In this document: in pieces, positions 52,687 through 64,000 of the stretch
Position numbering within the stretch: position 1 is the stretch's first letter
Layout: the number at the start of each line of letters is the position of its first letter
NCBI GenBank assembly: GCA_029237695.1
Contig: CM055265.1
Span: 84,975,447-85,039,446 of the forward strand
Length of the DNA stretch: 64,000 nucleotides
Direction of reading: 5' to 3'
From: Conchocele bisecta
Taxonomy: Eukaryota; Mollusca; Bivalvia; Lucinida; Thyasiridae
The notes under the pieces: model-generated
What the model was told of the DNA's origin: nothing
Database searches by the model: none
Seen by the model: the letters and a program-made list of their open reading frames with translations, nothing else
Translations under genes and position numbers: made by a program

Positions 52687-52873
52687 TCAAAAATTCATAA
52701 ATTTACTGTCGGGAGATAATTTCCTCGTTAACCAATTTTTTATTTTTCGGGGGTGGTGGGGGACAATTTCCTCGTTAACCAATTTTTTATTTTTCGGGCG
52801 CGGTGGGGGTATTATAGAGGGTTGTAAATGATATCACAGTAGGTGGTATCATTTTGACTCCCTATATACTACT
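52687..52873 (-). repeat. E1 right terminal inverted repeat
   Basis: Inverse of 38,913-39,100 with the two tandem GTTAACGAGGAAA blocks. It is followed by GGCTTAGCTAAACAATACGC, matching the left flank duplication. Confidence 0.95.
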
Positions 52874-52879
52874 GGCTTA

Positions 52880-53650
52880 GCTAAACAATACGCAATGATA
52901 ACAATTTTTAAACCACGGCTTCGCTAAACTAAGCTGTGACGTAAAAATTTAGTTCAATTGTTTATTTTATATGAAAAAAATATTTAATTCGCAGAAATTT
53001 GGGTACACTGTATTGACATCTGCATATCAATTGTCATCGCTAACAAAAATAACAATAGTTAGAAAACAACGTGTTTCGATTTCCCATAAACAACATTTTG
53101 CCAGTATGTGTGGACATTGCATGCACATAATTCACATCCAATGGCATCATCTAATTGCTACCCCTTGGTATAGTTTACAGTCTATTTAATTCATATCTTT
53201 AACCCTTAAAGGCACAGTACGGCTCAGTATTCCAATTTTCATATTTTTTCAAACAAAAAAACATGTTTGGCAACTGATTTAGTACACCAAAACTACGTAT
53301 ACTGCCTAATATATATATCCCAAGTCTTGAGATTTATATCATAATATAAATCGCAATATGAAGACAACAAAAGGTAAACAAAAACTTGTTTTGTGTACCA
53401 CTCAGCGCATAATGTCAATATTGACACTTTTCATTTTCGGAATCCCGAGCGTTTCCGCGCTAGCGTACACGCTACTATAAATGACAGACGATAATAAGTT
53501 GCTGGAGGTCAATCGATGAGTCCAAATATAGGTAGATCAGGTGTATTATCATAGCATAGCCTCGTTTTCGTGCATAATTTATACATTATAAAGTGCACGT
53601 GCATGCATGTCAATATAATAGTGTAGATTGGAGCTCAAAATAGACATGTA
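52880..53650. other. AT-rich non-coding flank
   Basis: GGCTTCGCTAAAC/GGCTTAGCTAAAC variants near 52,918 echo the left flank of E1. Nothing else is recognised. Confidence 0.4.
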
Positions 53651-53651
53651 G

Positions 53652-53745
53652 TGTGTGGCTCAGTGGTATCGACGCGGGAGAAAATCCATACGTTTGCAGA
53701 ACTTTTGTTCATTTTATCTGGTCGAGAGTTCGAACCTCATAAAAT
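53652..53745 (+). repeat. tRNA-like SINE head, plus strand
   Basis: TGGCTCAGTGGTATCGACGC fits a Pol III A box and GAGAGTTCGAACCTC a B box, about 75 bases apart, more than in a plain tRNA. No paired acceptor stem is evident, so a SINE remnant is preferred over a tRNA gene. Confidence 0.5.
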
Positions 53746-54053
53746 GCATTACTTTTGTCAATAACATTCTGTTTTTTTATGACTGGTTGGTGGAGATGGA
53801 AATATGTGAAACGGCGAGGGTTATCACTATTTCTGACCTCAATTTGATATGGTCGGCGAGAACATCCTCCAGAATCTTCATGTACACACATATGAAATGT
53901 GCATTTAGTTATTAGTTTTCTTCAAAGTGAGACTAACGTTCTACATGTAATCTATATCTTGCTTAATTAATGCAATTTGTAAGAGGAACACACATAAAAA
54001 AAAAATATAATAAAACATAAACAAATCAAAATATATGTGCATGATAAGCTAAC

Positions 54054-54125
54054 ATTCGAACTCACTACCTACGGCATTGATATCCGTCACTCTTACCCCT
54101 CGACTACATAATACTTGATAACAAA
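54054..54125 (-). repeat. tRNA-like SINE head, minus strand
   Basis: Read on the minus strand: GTAGTCGAGGGGTAAGAGTG, then TAGTGAGTTCGAATGTTAGC, a degenerate A box and B box pair. Confidence 0.4.
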
Positions 54126-54379
54126 CCTCAAAATCAATATTGAAAAGGAATACTGACACGGGTATATTTACCTGTCTCACCTATTCTATGTTTTGTTTAT
54201 GACCGGTTTGTTTGTAAACAAGTAGCAAGTTATAAGTATACCAGCCTGACATGGCGTTGTTTACATGCTTTGTTTATATAAACATTGGTGTATAAACAAA
54301 CATGGAATTCCTGTAGGTATGTCCCTGTTTATTATGGCGCGTCGCTATAGTCATGATCGATATATTGCGATTGACAAAA

Positions 54380-54475
54380 CAGTTTCTCATACTGGAGCAG
54401 TGGGTAAACTGGCGGCCAACGGTGGCACTTGATTTTAATTTGGCACTGCATGCGTTCGATCCTCACTTTGGCCAT
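54380..54475 (+). repeat. tRNA-like SINE head, plus strand
   Basis: GGAGCAGTGGGTAAACTGG and later GCGTTCGATCCTCACT; weak A/B boxes. Followed by a TATATATATAT run. Confidence 0.35.
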
Positions 54476-54854
54476 TATATATATATATTATTCTTTTTTA
54501 AATATTGTTTTTATGTTTTCTTTTTCTTTTTAATGAATCTTTATTACATGTAACAACAATTGACATAGTAATTATGAACCACATGCATCCACGTTTATTT
54601 ATTTATTAGTTTATTATCTGAAGTGAGAGGTTTATTTTCGACATGGTGTTCTCCGTAACATATTTGCATTTGTAGTGAGTCGAGCTGGACTTTCATAATA
54701 ACACACGAATGTGCAGAATGCATTTCACAATGATTAGGTTCAAAGTGAAGTGTTTTATAATGTTGTGTACAAGTAAATGCACGACTGTTTCGGGATGTGT
54801 GCGTTACCTCTGGCGCCAAAATAGTAAAAGCGAGAGAAAAATGTATTCCTTTGG

Positions 54855-54920
54855 CAGGATTCGAACTCACGACCGTCCGATCACCAAACAGCAGATCTAC
54901 CCACTAGAGCACTAAACGAT
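54855..54920 (-). repeat. tRNA-like SINE head, minus strand
   Basis: Read on the minus strand: TAGTGCTCTAGTGGGTAGAT, then GTCGTGAGTTCGAATCCTGCC. The box spacing is close to a normal tRNA. It could be a tRNA pseudogene; the stem pairing is poor. Confidence 0.45.
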
Positions 54921-55269
54921 GTTACTATTATTCGCAATTCTATCGAATGTTAATGCGTTTGTGCTGGTATACAAATACCATGTCTACAACATATGACGTA
55001 AACTATTTAAAAATAGCACGTGTTTACAATAATATTTACAATAATAACGCGCCAGCTCAAAGCGGTACACCTTTATCGTCTGCGGGCTGTACTCGGGGAC
55101 ATGTCGGAAAACTGCTTACATACAAAACCATGACGTCACAAGCACGTGCGCGAAATTGAAGGAGAACAACAACAACAAGAAAGTAAACATTTGTAAACAT
55201 TTGTTTCTAGATTCAGACTAGCGAAGACGATATTATTTAACTAGGAAAACTGGGAAACATCTAGTATCA

Positions 55270-57790
55270 TCCCTAGCAAACCAAATGCCAAACACCACCA
55301 ACAACTTTTAGACCTAACTGCAGACCACTCTCTTACCCAAATTGTTGACAAACCCACCAGAAATGACAAAACTTTAGACTTAATACTGACAAATTACCCT
55401 TCCATAGTAGACCAACTTGAAACAATACCACCTATTGGAGAAGCAGACCATGATATTATATGTTTAACATGTTCCACTTCACTCAGACGCTGTAAATCTA
55501 AACCCAGAGAGATACTAAAATACTCTAAAGCAAACTGGGAAAAGATCAGAGAAGACTTGCAAACAACCCTCCAAACTATCAAATCTTTAGAAAATAACCA
55601 AAATATTGACATCATTTGGAATACATTTAAAGACAATCTACAAAAGTCAATAATGGAGAATATACCTACAAAACTAATAAAACATGACAATAAACTACCA
55701 TGGGTGTCAAACGAATTGAGAAAGAAAATGAATAAGTATAAAACGCAACCTACTCAAAAGCAGAAAATCACATAACCAAAAACACGAGAAACTCAAAAAA
55801 ACTTAAAAATGAAATCCAAAAAGAACAAAGGCAAGCTTATTGGCTATACATTGAAAATATTATCTGTGACATACCAATTCAGGAACAAGGAAACCCAAAA
55901 ACTACAAAACTACCCAAAAATCTTTGTTCATACATAAAAACGCAGAAAACTGAAAACCAAACTGTCCCACCACTGAGAGAAAATGGCATACTAAAATCAG
56001 ACCCACATAGCAAATCAAATATCCTAAATAACCAGTTCCAAAAAGCATTTACCCCCATAACAGACAACCCCATACCCGACAAGGGGCCCAGTCCACACCC
56101 TGCTATGCAAGATATATCTATCACTGAAAACGGCATTACCAAACTTCTTCGTAATCTTAAACCACATAAAGCTTCAGGACCTGATAAAATTCCAAGTAAA
56201 ATTTTAAAAGAATGTAGTGAATCAATATCTCCGATCCTTACCATAATCTTCCAAACCTCCCTGTCCTTAGGCAAAATCCCTAGTGATTGGAAACACGCAA
56301 ATGTATGTCCAGTATTTAAAAAAGGAGACAAGCACGATGCCATTAACTATCGGCCAATATCTCTGACATGCATTTGCTGTAAACTTCTAGAACATGTTGT
56401 ATCAAGTAATATGATGACACATTTGGAAAACAATAATATTTTATACGATTTACAACATGGCTTCAGATCATCCCGCTCTTGTGAAACCCAACTCATCTCT
56501 TTTCTCCAAAATCTTTGCCAATCAAATGACCGAAATATTCAAACTGACACCATCATTATGGATTTTGCCAAAGCTTTTGATAAAGTTGCCCCACAAACAC
56601 CTTCTCTACAAACTTAAATTCTACGGCATCAACTGCAACGCTCTTAACTGGATCTCCGACTTTCTTACTGATAGGACCCAGACAGTAGTCCTGGAGGGCG
56701 AAATGTCAAATAAGGCACCAGTCACTTCAGGCAGCTACCCCAGGGCACTGTCTTGGTGCCTATCCTCTTCCTCATCTACATAAATGATTTCCCAGACTAC
56801 CTACAATATAGCACCCTCAGACTTTTCGCAGACGACAGTATTATTTATAAAGAAATACACACAATCACAGATGCTGAGCTACTCCAATCAGACCTAAATT
56901 CTGCTGGTAGGTGGGAGCAAGACTGGCTCATGCACTTTCATCCAGATAAATGCAACATTCTCAGTGTAACTCAAAAAAGAAATCCGATAAAATTTACCTA
57001 CAAACTTCATGGCCATCAATTAGAAAATGTATCAAATGCAAATATTTAGGCCTCACACTCCAAAGTAATCTAAAATGGGACAAACACATAAACACAATTA
57101 CCAGTAAGGCCAACCAATCCTTGGGATTCCTAAAACGAAATTTGAAGATAAACTCCACCAAAGTTAAAGATCATGCATACAAAGCACTTGTTCGGCCCAA
57201 ACTTGAATATTCTTCTTCAGTTTGGGACCCTCACACAAAATCACAAATTAACCAGATAGAAAAAGTTCAAAGACGTGCAGCCAGGTTTGTTTCCCACCGT
57301 TACCATAACACCAGCTCAGTATCCAACATGTTACAAAATCTCAACTGGCCCTCTTGAAATTCGTAGAACACGCTGCCGATTAATTATGCTCTACAAAATC
57401 GTCCACCAAGTAGTTGCTATCAAACCCCCAATAAATTTACTTAACCCTGTTGATCGCCGAACTAGACAACTCAATATTCACTCATTTAGACACATTTCTA
57501 CAAACAAAGACTCATACAAATTTGCCTTCTACCCCCACACTATTACTCAATGGAACCTCCTGCCATCCTCTGTTCATGAAGCAGCCACAGTGGATGCTTT
57601 CAAAGCCCTTATCCCTGTGGCTGTCCTCACTCCAATCTACCACCAGTAAACTACTGCATGTGTATATAGTTTTACGACCCACTACCTCCCCCTACATCAC
57701 TGTATATTTATATTCACTCTAAATTAGGCGCCGGCACATAATCTTCAAATTTGAGGGAGTGTCGTTATCATCAAGAAGAAGAAGAAGAAC
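55270..57790 (+). pseudogene. CR1/Jockey-like LINE, frameshifted, with GAA tail
   Basis: Reading frames in order: an endonuclease end (DKPTRNDKTLDLILTNYP with GEADHDII at about 55,340-55,460), a linker, and a reverse transcriptase from 56,105 (LKPHKASGPDKIPSKIL, KHANVCPVFKKGD, NYRPISLTCICCKLLE, IIMDFAKAFDKV, LFADDSIIY at 56,820-56,846, KYLGLTLQSNLKW, YKALVRPKLEYSSSVWDPHT) and a tail ending RLNIHSFRH-like and AFYPHTITQWNLLPSSVH. At least six frame changes break it. The 3' end runs into CATCAAGAAGAAGAAGAAGA (57,769), a typical microsatellite LINE tail. The 5' part (most of the endonuclease and any ORF1) is missing. Confidence 0.92.
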
Positions 57791-57906
57791 TACAATTTAA
57801 CTACCTGTGTCGTGACCGAGTCAGTGGAACTTGGAAGAAAGGGGAAGAAGTGTGGCCGGATGCTATTCTTGGGCTTCTTATCCTTTTAATGCAGTAGTTA
57901 AAGTAG

Positions 57907-58322
57907 CTTAGAAAATCTTAGCTCTACAGATGTTTTTTACTATTTCATCTGTCTTTTGTATTTCCTGTATCCGTGAGAGCTGAGACCCTTATAGTGTACA
58001 ATTTTGTGACAATAACAGCCCAATTTGTCCTGGCGTTTTGCTACACAGTCTGACGAGTGAGAAGTTTTAACACTTCACAGTCATCACAGTCATGTTAAAA
58101 ACATTCATAGACTAATAATACACATGTAGGTATACATAGTTTGACATTGGTTATCCTTTTATTCCCATTTATGTAGCAAAACACCAGGACAAATTGGGCT
58201 GTTATTGTGACTAGATTTTACACTATAAGTATTTATAAGGGTCTCAGCTCTCACGGATACAGAAAATATAAAAGACAGATGAAATAGTAAAACACATCCG
58301 TAGAGCTGAGATTTTCTAAGCT
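57907..58322. repeat. Palindromic MITE
   Basis: TAGCTTAGAAAATCTTAGCT at the left and AGCTGAGATTTTCTAAGCTA at the right are inverted; inside, GTATCCGTGAGAGCTGAGAC and CCAATTTGTCCTGGCGTTTTG also pair with the other arm. About 415 bp, non-coding. Confidence 0.85.
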
Positions 58323-58389
58323 ATATTTAAGGACGTGCAGATGAGATGGTCATAATAGCATTTCAACTGCTGCACACTTTTAACTCAAC

Positions 58390-59880
58390 TTGACAGCACG
58401 ATCTATAGACCGCTTTCCTTTCCCCATCCGATAAGCCATTTTTGGACCGAACTGTTTCGGGTCATGGATTAACTCCCCCTTTTCCACTTAGAATTTTGCC
58501 TTGTAACTTGTAATTTTTTTAAACCGTAATAGCTAAATACCGGGGTCCTGAATTATCTCCCCCTTTTCGACTTTTCCAATTTTGGCTTGCAAGTCATAAA
58601 ACCTTTAAACCGTACTAACTACCTGAAACTTGGTATGTAGCTTGCTTATGATGATGTGATGCGCAAAATTTATTTCGAATTTTTATTTGACCCCGGGGTC
58701 ATGGATTATCTCCCCCTTATCGACTTTGAATTTTCCAATTTTGACTTGTAAGTCGTATTTTTTTTAAATTGTACTAGCTACACACCTGAAACCTTGTATA
58801 TTGCTTCTTTATTATGAGTCGATGCGCAACGTTTATTTCTATTTTTGATTTGACCCCCGGTCATGAATTATCTCCCCCTTTTTTACTTAGAATTTTTGAA
58901 TTTTGGCTTGTAAGTCTTAAAACTTTTAAACCGTACTAGCTACACACCTGAAACTTGGTATGTAGCTTCCTTATGATGAGTAGATACGCAAAGTTTATTT
59001 CAATGTTTGATATGTCCCCCGGGTCATGAATTATCTCCCCCTTTTTTATTTAGAATTTTCCAATTTTGATTTGTAACCCGTAAAACTTTGAAACCATAAT
59101 AGATATAGACCTGAAACTTGGTATGTAGCTTCCTTATGATGAGTAGATGTGCAAAGTTTATTTTCATTTTTTATTTGACCCTCGGGTCATGGATTATCTG
59201 CCTCTTTCAACTTAGAATTTTCCAATGTTGGCTTGTAAGTCGTAAGACTTTTAAATTGTACTAGCTACACATCTGAAACTTGGTATGTAGCTTCCTGTGA
59301 CATGATGTGTAGATGTGCAAAGTTTATTTAGATTTTTGATTCGACCCAGGGGTCATGGATTATCACCCCCCTTTTCCACTTAGAATTTTCCAAATTTGGC
59401 TTGCAAGTCGTAAAACTTTTAAACCGTACTATATACATACCTGAAACTTGGTATGTAGCTTCCTTATGACGAGTCGATGCGCAACATTTATTTTGATATT
59501 TTATTTGACCCCGGGGTCATGGATTATCTCCCCCTTTTCAACTTAGAATTTTCCAATTTTGGCTTGTAGTAAGTCGTAATTTTTTTAAATTGTACTAGCT
59601 ACACACCTGAAACTTGGTATGTAGCTTGCTTCTGATGAGTCGATGCCCAACATTTATTTTGATTTTTTATTTGACCCCGGGGTCATGGATTATCTCCCCC
59701 TTTTGGTACGTATCTTCCTTCTGATGAGTAGATGCACAAAATTTATTTTGATTTTTTATTTGACCCCGGGGTCATGGATTATCTCCCCCTTTTCGACTTT
59801 TCCAATTTTGATTTCAAGTCGTAACTTTGTATGTAGCTTCCTTATGATTAATCGATGCGCAACATTTATTTAGATTTTCG
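58390..59880. repeat. Satellite, units of about 160 bp, 8-9 copies
   Basis: GGGTCATGGATTATCTCCCC, CTTGTAAGTCGTAAAAC and CTGAAACTTGGTATGTAGCT recur in order with a period of about 160 bp. Later units are truncated. Confidence 0.88.
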
Positions 59881-61197
59881 ACAAGTTCATGATAATATTT
59901 TGTTCTCATATTGTACATTTGTCTCTCAATAACTATATAGCTATGAATGTCAATGCCCTGCAGATTATTGCTATATTTTAGTGAAACGTTATTCCGCATA
60001 ATTTATACCGTTGACTGTGGTGTTGCGATATAGTGCAACCTATTGCCTATAAAACGAAAAATGTGCAGCTATAGCAAAGGGTATAACCAGGTATTGTGAA
60101 CTATTTCAGTCTTTGTGAAGTTGTGTGCAGTGACAGTCCCACTCCATTATACAATCGACGGTAGGCGCCATCAACAATCAGTTTGTTCGTAACTCGGTCC
60201 GGGATGTAGCAGTCATTGAAGTTCTTGGAAGGGTAAGTTGATTATACTAACAAATGCCCCCACCCCATCCTGTTTGTTTCAATTTACCAATGTAGACAGC
60301 AGAATAATATCGTTGATTTCAATGCAATTTCTTACCATAAAACCACTTTTAGTCTCGCCCACGAAAGTTGAAAATAAGACCTAGCAGTCGCAATTCCGTC
60401 GTCCAAAAAAAACAACATTTTGGACGTAAGTAAAAAAAATGTGCATATCTCTCGATCCGTTAGTCGGATCATTAATTATCAAACTTCATCACTAACTTCC
60501 TCACAGGTGACCTTCACCTTTGTGTCAATACCACACGGAATATTTACATCGAGAACAAATATATTCAGCCCTGAAATTAGAATAGCCTGACCTGGTGCCA
60601 GGTCCATACCACACCAGTCACTTGGCCCCTTCCCCTAAAATAGGATTACGAATATCGTAATACTCACATAAGGGGTATAACCAGATTCAACTGTCACATA
60701 CAAAATGCCAAACCCAGTGTCATTGTGTGACCTTGACCTTCATATCAATAATTTTGGAATTCCTCATCTTGACCGACCTTGACCTTTGTGGTGATCGCCT
60801 TGTTTAGTGGGTGAGACACTTCCTGTCGTTCGCCTTGTTTTTGAAACGTCATCAGGTGATTTGTTTCTCACCAGCGATCACCTTGTATTATCAAAGCTGC
60901 CAGCCAGGGGATTAGCTTAGTGATAGCAATGCACGTATGGCATATGTGGGCAGTCTGACGCTTGTAGCTGATTTCATCAAAATCACTAACTACATTTATC
61001 TTGCTAAGTGTACTTTGAGGGAGAAATTTTCAAATTATGCATAAATTAATTGTTTTATTTAATGATAATGGAATAAATACAGTATAATACATGTACTTCT
61101 GCATAATTTTAATAATCAAGTACAAAGTTAGTTGTTATATATGAAATAATGCATTTCAGTACAAATAATAATTACTCCCACAATGTGCTAAGTGACA
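59881..61197. other. Non-coding with SINE-like and MITE pieces
   Basis: 60,530-60,710 is a member of the SINE-like family (TGACCTGGTGCCAGG, GGGGTATAACCAGATTCA). About 60,990-61,200 resembles MITE family C. No gene supported. Confidence 0.5.
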
Positions 61198-61660
61198 GTC
61201 TGACTCCTGATCTTTATATGTGGCTGGAAGATTGAATCTGATCTCTACATGTGGTTGGAGGATTGCGGTTTCTAGCAATTGTGGCCAGTCTGACTCCTGA
61301 TCTCTATATATGGCTGGAAAATTACGGCTTATGGCAATTGTGGCCAGTCTGACTCATGATCTCTATATGTCACTGCAGAATTGGTGCGTATCATGCTTAT
61401 GGCAAGTGTGGCCAGTGCTGATCTCTATGTCACTGTGGCTGGAGAATTGGCGCTTATGGAAATTGTGGCCAGTCTGACTCCTGATCTCTGTACATGTATG
61501 TGGCCTTTGTGAATGTCGTTATATGAATTGTGGCCTATCTGGCTCCTGGTCTCTATATGTGGCTGGATGATTGGGGCTTATGGCATTTGTGACCAGTCTG
61601 ACTCTTGATATACATGTGTGGCCTGGAGGATTGAGGCTTATGGCATTTGTAGCCAGTTTG
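61198..61660. repeat. Degenerate tandem repeat of about 60 bp units
   Basis: GTGGCCAGTCTGACTCCTGA, CTCTATATGTGGCTGGA and GCTTATGGCAATTG recur seven or eight times. Similar wording to MITE family B termini. A C-rich run (61,661-61,708) follows. Confidence 0.8.
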
Positions 61661-61708
61661 CCCCCCCCCCCACCCCCCACCCCCCTCCCCCCCCCCCCCC
61701 CACCCCCC

Positions 61709-64000
61709 GAGTTCTGTGACCGTGACTTTGTGTCTTCATACGTGTGGTGCTTGCAAAACCAATTACTATACCTATTAAAATCGATAGTGGTTCAGAAGTT
61801 ATTTAAGAAATTGAAAGGTGTTACTAACATGTATTACCGCTACATGCCTTTCGACAATGTCAAGGTCACTGAGGGCTCATGTTATTATTGTCAAGGCTGC
61901 CAGTCAGGGGATCTTGAAAATGTGCATGTTGTAATCATAATGGTTACTCCTGGCAAAGAAATATCAAATGTTGTTCTTGTGTATTTGCAAGAGTATTTGG
62001 TGCCGCTGAGGTGTCAACATAGTGTCATCGACCTAATGATGTGTAAAGTCAAGTTTTAACTGGTGTTGAGTTTCTTCACAAGCCATAACCCTCAACTCCG
62101 CAGAAGTCTGTTTCCCTTTGATGTCCTTGGGACGTGTGAAATAGGACAGGACTAATTGCCTGTTTAATTAATGGAGTTTATTGGGAAGTGGGAAATGGGA
62201 CAGGAATACTTGCCAGTTTAATTAATGGAGTTTAACGGCCTGTTAACAGCTATGGGCATTTTAGGCCAGGTTAACGGTCAAATCCCATATTTCACTTTCA
62301 TCGATGGGGAGAAAGTCACTGAAATATATATATTCAGGTGTGAAATAAGAAAAGAACCTGATCGGGTGCCAGGTTCTCGCCACACCAGTCACTTAGCCCC
62401 AGCTCCTAAAAGTAATGGGATTATTAGTATTTCTAATCCTACTACTTTTATGATGGGTATAACCTGATTCAACTCTCAAGTAACAAGAAAGGCAATCATG
62501 CACCCGAGGGTCAAACCAGGGATATTGGGATTCCAGTAAGGATGATTTGATCGAATGGTGTTTAATGGCCTGTCAACAACTAAGGTCATTTTAGGCCCGG
62601 TTAAAGACTTGTGATGGGGGTAAATCCCAAAATCAGAAACTAAATATTTAAAGATAAACGTATAACACAGTCCTAAAATTACATGTAGAATAACCTGACC
62701 TGGTGCCAGGTACTCGCCACACCGTCACTTGAACCCACTCCCCAAAAGCAATAGGATTAGTACTAACACACAACAATTGTCGTCTGCTGATGCTTTTATA
62801 TCTTGCCTTATTTCTCAATAAAAATATGGTTTGACAGCACTTCAGAATCATTTCCAATGGAAATGATTCTCAAGTACTGTCGAAGCATGTTGTAATTTAT
62901 TTTAAAGTTCTGTCAAATCGTGTTTTTGATGATAAAAATGGAAAATAGAAAATAAACAGCAGACGGCAAAAAATTAAGATAGCGGTGCAAGGGTCAATGG
63001 TGTCTCACTACCCGTCAACCATTAAGGTTATTCTAGTCTGGGTTAACGGGGTCAAATCCAGTATTTCACCTTTACGGATGGGGGAAATTCCAAAATCAGT
63101 AGCCAATTTCATCAAAATTGCAAAGTATACTTATCTAGCAAAGTATACTTTGAGGGAGTAATCATTTATTTTTCCCATTATTAACGACTGCATATATTTG
63201 CTTATTAAAAGTATGCAGAATTATTATACTGAATTTATTACATTATCACAGCCATTTTGGCTGTGATAATGTAATACATTCAGTATAACAAGAAACGAGA
63301 CAAAGCTACGAAGGCCAGGTTTTTTCCAAGCATAGACACTTGGATAACATAATTATACCCACTTTTTGTAGACTAGATGGCCGTGGCCTGCATGTCGCAC
63401 CTTGGGGCGAGGCATGGACACTAAAAAAAGAGATATAGTATATGGAAAAACTTTAACCGTACGGACGGACGTATGACAAAATGCCGACTTTCCGCAAGCG
63501 TGCGCGACAATGATGATAAACACCCATGTGAAGTATCAAGGTAATGGGTGAAGCAGTTGCAGAGATGTAGTACACTAAAAAACATTAACAAAAAATTCAA
63601 AGTAATTTGACCTTGACATTGGGCACATGGACCGCACGGTTGTGGGGTAGAATGAAAATATGGATGATGATAAACACCCATGTGTAGTTTCAAGGTAATT
63701 AATGGGCGAAGCAGTTGCAGAGATATAGTATAACGAAAAACTTTAACCAAAATACTTTAACCAGACGTATTTAAAAAGTTAACGTTGAAAATGGCTAAGT
63801 CAATTACGTAGAAATAATAGGTGAAGGTAAAAGAAATGGTCACATGTTTGATAGTTGTATGTGGTGGGCACCCCTTGGTTATGAAGTTTGGTGGTCCTAG
63901 GTGGTACAGTACCAAAGAAATGGACTTAAACACGAAAACTTAACATTGTAAACGCGAAAAGTTAACATTGAAAATGGCTAAGTCGACTGCGCTGAAAAAA
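61709..64000. other. Repeat-rich non-coding sequence to the window end
   Basis: 62,260-62,500, 62,590-62,790 and about 63,000-63,090 are SINE-like family copies. 62,820-62,880 and 63,107-63,300 are fold-back elements (family C at the latter). 63,470-63,800 repeats TTTAACC and TGATAAACACCCATGTG. No coding region supported. Confidence 0.5.

Larger units (their letters stand above)
38913..52873. mobile_element. E1: 13.96-kb Polinton/Maverick-type virus-like element
   Basis: Bounded by AGTAGTATATAGGGAGTC and its inverse, with GGCTT before and GGCTTA after (5-6 bp target duplication). It carries a protein-primed polymerase B, a retroviral-type integrase, a packaging ATPase, capsid candidates, small membrane proteins and a fibre candidate, the set that defines Polintons. 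The gene order has polymerase on plus, a minus-strand block (42,389-46,520), then a divergent capsid block. Most genes carry frameshifts or stops, so it is a degraded copy. I find no adenain-like protease. Confidence 0.94.

Noticed and set aside
53652..53745. Functional tRNA gene
   Set aside because: A and B boxes are present but too far apart and without paired stems; a SINE head fits better.

Overview
The window looks like nuclear DNA of a bivalve mollusc. It is AT-rich and packed with palindromic MITEs, tRNA-like SINE pieces, simple-sequence tracts and satellite blocks, including the short motif found at 2,613-2,640 that I associate with bivalve genomes. It holds pieces of two spliced animal genes and non-LTR retrotransposon (LINE) remains. 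Against this background sit two related Polinton/Maverick-type virus-like elements about 22.7 kb apart. The bivalve call is inference; the class of the parts is read from the sequence.

Region by region: 179-8,989 carries at least seven exons of a VPS4 AAA-ATPase gene on the minus strand. Between them lie MITEs and an 18-copy, 75-bp tandem array (6,180-7,550) built from the start of one VPS4 exon plus its splice acceptor. The smaller element, E2 (9,086-16,256), is inserted just upstream of the MIT-domain exon. Next come an AT-rich stretch with a direct repeat (16,257-18,229), a satellite (about 19,030-21,890), a G-run minisatellite (23,060-24,230), LINE fragments (27,397-30,229) and three exons of an Iroquois-class homeobox gene (31,216-36,095, plus strand), with a nested transposon in its intron. 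The larger element, E1, occupies 38,913-52,873. The rest (52,880-64,000) has tRNA-like SINE heads, a frameshifted LINE (55,270-57,790), a MITE and two satellites, with no host gene that I can support.

E1 is a 13.96-kb Polinton with 188-bp inverted termini and a 5-6 bp target duplication. Its left part carries a zinc-finger/coiled-coil protein and a protein-primed DNA polymerase B. Convergent with the polymerase is a retroviral-type integrase, followed by a virion block: small membrane proteins, a packaging ATPase, two capsid candidates, a long coiled-coil fibre candidate and a hydrophobic hairpin protein. Nearly every gene has a frameshift or stop, the polymerase lacks its motif A segment, the ATPase has lost its Walker A, and I find no adenain-type protease. 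E1 is therefore probably a dead copy.

E2 is the most unusual object. Its ends are those of an E1-like Polinton (TIR plus zinc-finger gene on one side, TIR plus the first 80-100 codons of polymerase B on the other). The interior is a 6.2-kb palindrome: two GC-richer arms of about 2.5 kb in inverted orientation around a 1.1-kb loop. Each arm encodes a large protein that I do not recognise, with a faint resemblance to rolling-circle replication initiators. The loop encodes a small membrane protein whose last residues (RDPFYM) match those of a membrane protein of E1, and it contains an iteron-like repeat. I read E2 as a chimeric, hairpin-like Polinton derivative. This is inference and depends on the assembly being correct.
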